NCBI RefSeq assembly: GCF_016097555.1
Contig: NC_054713.1
Location: forward strand, 14,969,955-15,033,954
Source of the DNA: Gigantopelta aegis
Taxonomy: Eukaryota; Mollusca; Gastropoda; Neomphalida; Peltospiridae
Length of the DNA stretch: 64,000 bases
Direction of reading: 5' to 3'
Each line of letters starts with the position of its first letter. Within the stretch, counting starts at the first letter, position 1. Below are positions 12,501 to 24,500 of the stretch, one piece after another. The notes under the pieces are model-generated. The model was not told the origin of the DNA, ran no database searches, and saw only the letters and a program-made list of their open reading frames with translations. A program made the translations under genes and the position numbers.

Positions 12501-15500
12501 GTGGTGTATTGGCTGGAACGAGAAATAGCCCAATGATCCCACCTACGGGGATTGATCCCAGACCGACCGCGCATCGAGCGGGCGCTATACCACTGGGTTA
12601 TGTCCCGTCCTTGAATACAGCAATAATGTAATTATTGTTTTGTGTACTGTATAATAAGGGAAAGAATACAATTCAAGTATACACAACAAAAACCCACATT
12701 TACATTGAAATAAAGCTATCTCTGGTTTTTGTGTTAGTTTAGAGACTATGAATTCTTCAGGAATGGCATTTCATTTCATTTCAACTTATTTTCGTGCTTA
12801 TATCCATGTAAGGTTCAAGCACGCTGTCCTGGGCACACACCTCAGCTATCTGGGCTGCCTGTCAAGGACAGTAGGTTACTAGTTAGTTATTAGAGGTTAG
12901 TGACAGAGAAGTTGGTGTAGTGGTTTTACAACTACCCATTTCATTTAAACTTATTTCTGTGCTTATATCCAATTAAGGTTCAAGCACGCTGTATTGGGCA
13001 CACACCTCAGCTATTTGTTCTATCTGTGTTCAGGACAGTGGGTTAGTTGTTAATTGTTAGTGGTTAGTGAGAGAGGAGACGGTGTAGTGAGCTTATACCT
13101 ACTCATTGTTAAAACTTGCTCTGGGTGGGAGCCGGTACTGGGCTGTGAACCCTGTACCTACCAACCTTATGTCCGATGGCTTAACCACGATGCCACCGAG
13201 GGTGGCCAGGAGTGGCAATCTGAGCAGAAGATTATATAAAAGAAACTCTCCTCCCCCACACTCCCCCCAAAAAGGGAAGTAAAATAAAATCGGTATCACC
13301 TTTATCATATATTAGGAATAAACATTGTATTGTGCTAGCCTCTGGCATTATTTTTATTCCTAATATATGTATGATCTGATTCAGCATACTGAGGTTTTTC
13401 TCTAGCAGGTGAAAGGTGGTAATTTTGAGGGCTACTGCAGTCTCCACTGCTGCCTACCTTTCATGCTTACTATAATACATCTGAATCCTTTCAATAACTA
13501 TAACCACCTTCTTTGTACAAAAATATTTAAACATCCTTCAAACTGGTTTATCATCATTATCAATATCATTGTCATGTATAACCAATATATCAAGTATGTA
13601 CAATAAAAGTTTGACATCACTAGAGCACATTGATTTATTAATCATTGGCTATGGTAATTTTGACATATAGTCTTAGAGAGGAAACCCGCTACATTGTTCC
13701 ATTAGTAGCACAGACAGCTAGGACATGGACTGGAATTCAAAGGAGAGAAAGGAAAGGGGGCAGTGGGCTACAAAAAAAAATTATCAATATAATTGTCATC
13801 ACAATTATCATCAACATCATCGTCATCGTGATCATCACTACTAACATCATCATCAATATCACAGTTATCACAGGGCTCAAAATAGCAAGTAAAAAATGGC
13901 CAAGAGAAATACATGCATGTCCTGCTATAAGAAAGAAATACAGCCTGCTAGAAATAAGACAGCAGTGGGTGAGGGAAGGATTTAGGATAGTGTGTGAAAA
14001 GATTTGAACCTCTGAGACATATTTTAAAACATTATGGGATTAGAAAATAACAGTAAAGTTTGTTTGTTTTGTTTAATGACACTACTAGAGCATATTGATT
14101 TATTAATTATCAGCTATTGGATGTCAAACATATGTTCATTTTTTGACAGTCAGAGAGGAAACCCACTACATTTTTCCATTAGTAGCAAGGGATTTTTTAT
14201 ATGCACCATCCCACAGACAGGATAGCACATACCACGGCCTTTGTTATACCAGTTGTGGTGCACTGGCTGGAAAGATAAGACAATAACAGAACCATGACAT
14301 AAATAGTAGATAAAATAATCGTACATACATATGTCCCTTTAAAAATTACCTGCAATATTTAGCAAAATTAATTTCTATTTAAGCTACTAGGCATAAAAAT
14401 GGACTGCTTGTCACTGTTTAGAGGCCACTATTTAGAACTCTACATCATCATTATCATCATGATTGTATTTGTTTCTCATCATCACCAACATCATCAACAC
14501 CATCATCATCACCACCACCACCATCACCACCACCACCACCACCACCAGCAGCAGCAGCAGCAGCAGCAACATCATCATCATCAACATTAATCTGAATACA
14601 ATGTTATGTTTACCTGTAACATCTTCCTCTGTCTCCTTGTTGTACAGTGGCGGTAGAATCGGAAACATGTTGCCAGGGGAAACCTGGTGAGGGACGTTCG
14701 GCTGCTGCCAGAATGATTGAGGCAAGGCCCGTAATCTCATCGGAACCTGGTCTGTGAGAAATAACAAATAAGTATGATAACAACAGACTATAGACTTTAC
14801 TATTAAAAACATAATCTTATCAGAACTTGGTGTGTGAGTAATAGACCGGCCTCGGTGGCATCGTGGTTAAGCCATCAGACATAAGGCTGGTAGGTACAGG
14901 GTTCGCAGCCCAGTACCGGCTCCCACCCAGCGCAAGTTTTAACAATTTAATGACTAGGTATAAGGCCACTATACCCTCTTCTATTTCACTAACCACTAAC
15001 AATTAACAACTGTCCTGGACAGACAGCTGAGGTGTGTGCCCAGGACAGTGTGCTTGAACCGTAATTGGATATACCATAAGCACGAAAATCAGTTGAAATG
15101 AAAATGAAATGTGGAAATAATACACCAGTATGATAATGACTATGAAATTAACTTCATCAGAATTTGGTCTGTGAGAAATAATACACCAGTATGATAATGA
15201 CTATAAAATTTACTTCATCAGAATTTGGTCTGTGAGAAATATTAAACAAGTATAATAATAACAGACTATAAAATTTACTATAGAACACATAACCCATCCT
15301 CATCAGAACTTAATTGGTCTGAGAGAGAAAAAACAAAAACAAGTATAATAACATTAAACAATAGAATTTACTATTAAACAAACCATAACCTTATCAGAAC
15401 TTGATCTGCAAGAAATAATAGACAAGTATAATAAAAACAAACAATCAAATTTACTGTAGAACCCATAATCTGTCCTCATCAGAACTTAATTGGCCTAAGA

Positions 15501-18500
15501 GAAATATAAAAAAAAACAAGTATAATAACATCAGACAATAGAATTTACTATTAAAAAAACATAACTTCATCAGAACTTGATCTGTGAGAAATTATAATAC
15601 ACAAGTATGATAATATCAGACATTAAAATTTACTATAAAAAAAAAACATAACTTCATTAGAATGTGGTCTGCGAGAAATAATAAACAATTATAATAATAT
15701 CAGACTTTAAATTTACTATAGAACACATAACCTCATCAGAATGTGGTCTGCAAGAAAATTTACTATAACAACTTTTAAAATAATTATGAGCTGTTTAGGA
15801 CTGTTGAGTTGTGTCACTTTCACTAACACTACATTTGAATGTGACCTAGATTCTTGGCCTCTCTAAAAGCAATTCAAAGAATGCAGCTCATGGGAAGAAA
15901 CCCTCAGCTGATGATCCATTCTACGGTAAATGCTTAAATATTAAATATTAAAAAGATACTCAATACTGCAGACCTCGTCATTCAAGGGGAGCTATCACTT
16001 TCATTCCCCTAACACTAGATCTATTTAGCATGTCAATGTATACGTTATCAATATAGTAATAACTTAAAATGGCTCTCGGGAGGGACGTAGCCCAGTGGTA
16101 AAGCGTTCGGCTGATGCGCTACTAAGAGAAAAATGTAGCTGATGAAGTGGAGACAGCAGGTTTCCTCTCTCAATGTATGAGGTCAGTAACCATATTTCTC
16201 CCATTCCTAGCCATGCAAGACAGACCCATTCTATGACGTCAGCCCGTGCAGAATAAATCTGTCTTGCATGAACTAAGACATCATTGAATTTAACATGGGG
16301 AGTATTACGGTGTTGGTAATATATGGCATCATATCAATGCGAGTTGGTTAGTTTTAGATCAATATTTTGTTATTAAAACCTTCATTATAAAAGCTATCTT
16401 GTTAATTTGTAGTGTTAAATTATATTTAACACATGAAACAGACGCAGCAAATATGATAGTGTAGTTTATTTATGATAAAACAGTCAAATAAAGAAGTTAT
16501 TTTTTCAGCCATCTTTGTTTGTTTGTGTAAAATAATGATTTATTTACTGAATGGATGGGGGGGGGGGGAAGACTCCATCATATGCGGTCATGTGGGATAG
16601 AAAAAGTACACCCTCAGTCCCTCAGTGGTGGAAATTTTGACCCTGGGACTTGGCAAGTCTCGACCCTGGGACTTGGCAAGTCTCGTCCCGAGTTGAAATT
16701 TCCACCACCCCGGGTGTACTGTTTCTATCTCACATGACCGCATATGATGGAGTCTATTAGTCTGATACCATATAACCATAAAAAAATTTGTCTTGAGTGT
16801 GTCGTTAAATAAAACGTTTCCTTCCTTCCCTCTTTCCTCTCATTTTGTTTCACAAGGTCTGACATTACGCCTTTAAGTGAGAAAAATCTACATTTTCTTA
16901 TCTGAAATCATGGAACATCTACCCAAGTAAAATGCAGTGTGTTCATAAATCTGTAAAATATCTTAAACATCCATCATAGCAACATTAACTTGAACACCAA
17001 TATTAATTTGTTCTATAGTTCCGAGCCACAGATAAAGTATTGATTTTTCTTGTTTACACCGTATCTAACAGATACGTGTATCATATTAATACACATACTA
17101 GTATGTATAAATACATGTATATTGCACGTGTACAGGTATGTAATAAAAACATGATTTTCTTTCCCGATTCTCAGTTAACCTGGGGATTATATCTGTTACA
17201 GTTCATTAAGTCAAGTTCTATCATATTACTGCTGCCATAAACAATCTTTTAGTAATCAATAACCGGCCTCGGTGGCGTTGTTGGGTAAGCCATCGGACTA
17301 TAGGTGGTAGGTAAAGGGTTCGCAGCCCAATATCGGCTCCAACCCAGAGTGAGTTTTAAAGGGCTCAATGAGTAGGTGTAAGACCACTACACCCTCTTCT
17401 CTCTCACTAACCAACTAACAACTAACCCACTGTCCTGGACAGACAGCACAGATAGCTGAGATGTGTGCCCAGGACAGCGTGCTTGAAGCTTAATTGGATA
17501 TAAGCACAATAATAAGTTAAAATGGAATAAATGAAAATTAATCAATAATATACTGAACATCAAAACAAACGCAAATAGTAATTTAGTTTTCTTTAAATTA
17601 TTTGAACTTATTCCACTTGACTCACAGTATTTTTTTATGTCTTAATTATCAATGTCGTGTGAACATTTTAAGGTCATTCTGACATCTATTTATAGAATTA
17701 ATTTCATCATGAAAACCAAAAAATACATTTTATTAAAATATTAGCTTATTTCATTAAATATACTCTGGTATATGTCTACCGTTAAAGTTTGTTCTGTTTA
17801 ACGACACCACTAGAGCACATGGGTTTATTCTTTATCGGCTATGGGATGTCAAACATTTGGTAATTTTTTTTACATATACATGTATATATACAGTCTTAGA
17901 GAAGACCCCTGCTACATTTTTCTTATTTTAGCAAGTGATCTTTTATATGCACCATCCCACAGACAGGATAGCACATACCACGATATACCAATCATGGTGC
18001 ACTGGCTGGAAGGAGAACTAGCAAAATGGGCCCACTAACGGCGATCGATGCTAGACCGACCGTGTATCAAGCAAGCGCTTTACCACTGGGCTACATCCCA
18101 CCCCCCAAAATTACACAATAAATACATTTTCTTGTTTAAATGTCTGTACATACAATATGTTATCATTATGTTTTGTAGTAGCCATACCAGTACTTTAATT
18201 TATGAAGTAAAATGAAATCTGTGTCACTACAAACGTAAGGACGACCTTAAACACACTGGACATACATGTGAACAGAGAAAGAAGGAAGGAAATGTTTTAA
18301 TTAACGATGCACTCAACACATTTTATTTACAGTTATATGGCGTCAGACATATGGTTAAGAACCACACAGATATTGAGAGAGGATACCCGCTGTCACCACT
18401 TCATGAGCTACTCTTTTCAATTAGCAGCAAGGGATCTTTTATATGCACCATCCCACAGATAGGGTAGTACATACCACAGCCTTTGATATACCAATTGTGG

Positions 18501-21500
18501 TGCACTGGCTGGAACGAGAAATAGCCCAATGGGTCCATCGACGCGGATCGTTCACAGACCGACTGAGTGTCGTGCGAGCGCTTTACCACTGGGCTAAGTC
18601 CCACCCCCTGGACAATACAGACAGTGATATTCTAAACAATAAACTATATTCAAAATGTAACTATAGTTGATAAGGGCGGGATGTAGCCCAGTGGTAAAGC
18701 GTTCGCTTGATGTGCGGTCGGTTTGGGATCGATCCCCGTCAGTGGGCCCATTGGGCTATTTCTCGTTCCAGCCAGTGCACCACGACTGGTATATCAAAGG
18801 CCATGGTATGTGCTATCCTGTCTGTGGGATGGTGCATATAAAAGATCCCTTGCTACTAATGGAAAAATGTAGCGGGTTTCCTCTCTAAGACTATTTGTCA
18901 AAATGACCAAATGTTTGACATCCAATAGCCGATGATTAACAAATTAATGTGCTCTAGTGGTGTCGTTAAACAAAACAAACAAACTTCTTTAGCTGATAAA
19001 AAGGATTTACTGTTTGGAAATACATGTATGTTACAAACTCAAGATAGTCCCTTTAAGTTTATCATGAAGACAAACATTTTTATTAAAATATTTTCATTTT
19101 GTTTGTTGTTCAGTATAAAGCAATAGAAATAAGCAAGAGATTTCACTTTCCCCATGGACAAGTACATCTAGAAATCTACTTGTCCATCAATATTTTCACT
19201 TAGTTGTTAGTTTTATTCAAGTGAAGGACCATGTTTTTTGACTGCTAAAAACGAAACAGCATTATATATTTTTACTTGTCCACTGGACAACCAACAAGGT
19301 ACATTTTCATTGTCCAAGGAGATTTTCACTTGCCAGGACAAATGGACAAGTGATTATTTTGAACGCTGGTATACAGGCCTGTAGTCAGGATTTTGAGATG
19401 GGAGGTCGTTTAGGCTTATGGTGAGGCACTGTGTGCCTCACACGAGGGTGCTTCGTTGCTTAGGGGGGGTCTGGGGCATATTGAAAAAAAAAGAGCCACC
19501 GACCCCCCCATTGGCTATGGGCCTGGTATATATTACTCTTATGCATGTCAACAGTTAAGCCACTATAGCACGCATTGTGAATCAGTGTTCTCAACCTGGA
19601 ATATTAGTAATCTGTGCTGCCAACCACATTGTGTCATGGCATTCCTATTCTAAAGGGTCATTCACAGTTGCATAATGTTCTTTGTGCATCCAAATGGGTA
19701 AACTTTAACAGGTCTTTACGAAATAAAAGGAATGTGTGTTCAACACCACTAAGGTTATCAGGCAGGGCTCGAAATTAACAGGCAGCAGGCATCTAATGCC
19801 GCTCAAAATGCACAATATTCTTTCAATGGTTGATCCAAGAGAGGGGGGTGGGGGGCATCAGAGGGGTTCTGCGATCCCATGTATCTGTACTCATTTGAAG
19901 TACTGTATCATTTTTAAAATTTATCATCCACAATAATATATTATATCAATTCTCGTTCCAACCAGTGCACTATGACTGGTATATCAAAGGATGTGGTATG
20001 TACTTGTGGTATGTACTACCCTGTCAATGTGCAATGGTGCATATAAAAGACCCCTTGCTACTAATGGAAAAAAATAGCAGGTTTCCCCTCTCTCAGACTA
20101 TATGTCAAAATTACCAATGATTAATAAAGCAATGTGCTCCAGTGGTGTCATTAAACAAAACAAACTTTTAACTTTTTTAATGTGCTGTTTAAAAAGTTGT
20201 ATTATAAAAGGTTATAGTATTTAGGATTCTAATACTGAGACTGCTTGGCATTTTCATTCATTAACTTCCAAATTAAAATTTTAGAAGCAAATACAATGCT
20301 TTCCATTCTGCAGTACTAATTTCAGGGTCGTAGCTTGCAGTAAAGATAATAGAAACTTAAAAGAAAATCCTTTTCATAACCATTTGAGGAGTTTTAACTA
20401 TGTAACCTCCCTGAAATGGCTGCAAAATGGTATTTCAGAGCCTCTTTATTGAAAAATTTCCCCTAGTGTCTTACACTTTCCATGCTCGTTCGTTCCAAAA
20501 ATTCATCTGTCCCACACACAAAACAATCCTAGCTACAGCCCTGAATTTCAAGCCTTTTTAGGGTATCTGGGACGAGACGTAGCCTAGTGGTAAAGCACTA
20601 GCTTGATGCGCGGTCGGTCTGAGATCGATCCCTGTCGGTAGGCCCCTTGGGCTATTTCTTGTTACAGTCACTGTAGCACGACTGGTATATCAAAGGCATG
20701 GTATGTGCTATCCTGTCTGTGGGATGGTGCATATAAAAGATCCCCAATCTAATTAAAATTAGCTCCACTATTACATGTGGATCTAAAGACAGCCAGTTGG
20801 AGCTCATGTCCACCAATCAAAACCTTACTTGCAGAATCCTGCCAGTGATTTAAAAATAATTTGAAAACATTCCGAATTATCCTGAGGGTATACGACATGT
20901 TTTGTGTGAATTACGAATGCCTTAAAACATGTTTTATTTTATAAAATAAATAATTTGTAATGTAAAACTGAAGACTGATTTAGTTTTTTTTAATTTTATA
21001 AATAAATAAATAATTTTTAATGTAAAATTGAAGACTGATAACCCACCCCGTACGTATTGGTATGGTTCGCTGTACTGCGGCCACTAAAATAGACTCGCCC
21101 GATATTTTTAGAATTTGTATGCTCCCAAATAACGTTATAAAAGGCGAAGTGTGATTGGTCAATATTTAAATTATTATTTACAGACGAAATGTTACCTGGA
21201 CATTGGGGACTACGCAGTGTTGTTAGTTTTAAATCACTGGCAGGATTCTGCAAGTAAGGTTTTGATTGGTGGACATGAGCTCCAACTGGCTGTCTTTAGA
21301 TCCACATGTAGGCCTAATAGTGGAGCTAATTTTAATTAGATTGAAAGATCCCTTGCTGCTAATCGAAAAGAGTAACCCATGAAGTGGTGACAGCGGGTTT
21401 CCTCTCTCAATATACGCATCGAGCCAGCACCTTACCACTGATATTCATTAGGAAGGCATAGGGGGAATATAGCACTCGTCTGAGGTGATATAGGTTGTAG

Positions 21501-24500
21501 GATCAGATGTCGTCTGTGGACCTGTCAGAAACATTTTTCCCTATGCCATCTAGTGTTAAATGACTGGTATATTAAAGGTCATTGTGCATGTGCTGTCCTG
21601 CATATCAAAAAGTGCATATAAAAAAAAATCCTTGCTGCTTTTTCGGTCTCTTGCATATGGGGAAATGGTTTCTTTGATGATGCACTCAACACATTTTATT
21701 TATGGTTATATGGTGTCAGACATATGGTTAAGGACCACACAGATATTGAGGGAGGAAACCCGTGCATTGGGGGGGGGGGGGGGAGGAGGGGACTTATCTC
21801 AGTTGGTAGAGCACTTGCCCAAGGTGCTTGGGACATGGGATTAAACCCCACTGATGGATCCATTGGGTTTTTCCTGTTCCAACCAGTGCCAAACAAGTAC
21901 AATATCAAAGGCCATGATATGTGCTGTCCTGTTTGTGGGAAAATATATAAAAAGATCCCTAGCTGCTAATTAATGTTAAATGTAGGTTTCTTGTACAGTA
22001 TGAAAATTATTGTATGTTATACATCTAATAGTCTATTATTAATTAATCAAAGTGTCATTAATTTGCTATAGCCTTGATGAACACATACATGTAGGGGTGG
22101 GTATTAAGTAAAAATGTTGTTTTAAATTTCATTGAAGAAAAAAGCATGCGCTTATTTAAAAAGAAATTTTTAAAAACACCCCTGCAAACTGTTTAATCAG
22201 TTGCCAGTAGGAAAAGAAAGGAATGTTAAAGGGCACCCCAGCACGTTCTTTAATCAGTGGTTAGTAGGAAAAGAAAGGAATGCTTTTTTAAAAGTTTATT
22301 TTTGTTTAACGACACCACTTGGGCACATTAATCAATCAATCATTGGCAACTGGATGTCAAACATTTGGTAATTCTGACATGTAATCATCGGAGGAAACCC
22401 ACTACATTTTTTCTAATGCAGCTAGGGATCTTTTATATGCACTTTCTCACAGACAGGAAAGCACACACCGCAGCCTTTGACCAGTTTTTCCTAATGCAGC
22501 AAGGGATCTTTTATATGCACTTTCTCACAGACAGGAAAGCACATATCACGGCCGTTGACCAGTTGTGGTGTACTGGATGGAACATGAAAAAAAAAATCAG
22601 TTGAATGGATACACCAAGGTAGTTCAATCCTGTGATGCAAGCACCTCAAACGAGCACTCAACCAACTGAACCACATTCTGGTATAGACATGGTATAGAGA
22701 GAAAAACCTGTGAATGACAGGTAACCTATCTAATTGGTGATTAACTGCTTTTGATCTTTTATCAGCACTTCCTACTTTAGACAGGCCTTTGATATATATC
22801 AGCCATGGTGTACTGGTTGGAATGGGATAAAACAATAATTTATGGGTTTATCCACCAAGAGGGATCCTATGATACATCACACCTCAGACAAATATCTTCC
22901 ACTGAGTCCTAGCAATTGGGTATTTAAGAATGTGACTGTATTGTAATTTGAATATTAGGCCTAAAAAAAAAAAAATTAGTGTTTCCGGCTTCCCGATTCA
23001 CCCTAACATTATGTAGCAACCCTAAAATTTTGAAAGCAAAAAAAAGTATTAATTTTTTATATTTTTAATGTTTTTAAAAATCATGCTGCCTGATTTTTTG
23101 CAACCAGCAAACCAGATTTAGAACACCTCAGCTGATTACAGTTTATCGGTTTGATTAGATTTAAAAAAAACAAAAACAAAACAACGTTTCTACCTACCTA
23201 CCCTATTTTCGTCAAGGATGAAACCTGAAACACATATCTTTTTTTAGGCCTTAGTGATGTTCCATTGATCAATTATAAGTGAAACTTGATTGGATGCTTC
23301 CCACGATACGATGATTAATTACTGAAAGCCCATGATCAGCTGTCGCTGAAAAGGTCAACTGTATAATTGTTCCTACAGTTTCAATGACGATGGAATTCAC
23401 GTAAATATGTTTAGGTCTGCTATCTTTCTTATTCCCAATCACTCCCCTGAGTCTAAGGTCAACGACAGTCACTTTCTGCACACTCTTGTTTTGGCTTTGT
23501 ACACAATAAATATAACATATCTTACTGCAATTTCACTCAAAATCCTTATTTCGTAAAAGGTACAATTTTTTAATCAAAAGATTTTCTTCAAACACATTCA
23601 GGTGCATTAGTAATGTTCAAACAAAATAATTTCAATAGCAATTCTGAATTGGAATTTTTTAAGTGTTCTTAAAACAGAAACGGAAACGGAAACATATTCA
23701 GTTTATAGTTATTGTAAGGAGATGCAAAGTTATTGGAATACTGACATCATTCAAATTAAAAATTAGCTATATTATTACAATGATTTGCCACATTAAAATA
23801 AAAACTGGTCTATTAACCTTAACCCCTGTCAAAATTCTATAACAACCAGACAACACTGTTTACAGGTCAGTATGTTTTTATTTTTCATAATTCTGGACAA
23901 AATATTACTTTTAAGTTTTAAAAGATGAAAGAAATAAAAAATTCCATTTGTCAAATATATCATATCAAAAAATTACCATTGGATATGTTTTATTTATTGT
24001 GTACGAAGCTAAAACAAGGGTCAGAAAACTGGCTTTCGTTGAACTTCAAGAAGAGTAATTTTTAGCTATCCTTAGAATGTTAATTTATATGGTAGGCCTA
24101 TCAATATGGTAATATCTTAAACTGATCACTCCCCTAAAAATAATTCATGATAAGGACTGGGTTTGGGTTTGTTGCCAAATGTACATTAAAAAAAACATAT
24201 ATTCAGTAGGTATTAAATGTAATATTAGCAATTTGTATGGGTTGTGTTCTTTCCACTGAAAATGTTTTCAGGTAACCTATTTGACTTTGCATAAACCATT
24301 GTGGTCAGGTACATATCATATCATAAATTTAATGCATGAACAAAATGCATAAGAAAGGAAGGATATGTGTTATTTAATGATGCACTCAACAGATTTTATT
24401 TATGGTTATATGGCATCAGACATATAGTTAAGGACCACACAGATATAAAGAGAGGAAACCTGCTGTCACTCCTTCATAGGCTACTCTTTTCGATTAGCAG

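Noticed and set aside
14399-14590. Poly-His / poly-Gln frame
   Set aside because: Product of a (CAT/CAC/CAG)n tract in an intron.
18674-18760. Possible tRNA gene (A-box and B-box-like motifs)
   Set aside because: The same sequence recurs dozens of times as the head of SINEs and does not fold as a complete tRNA; treated as SINE head.
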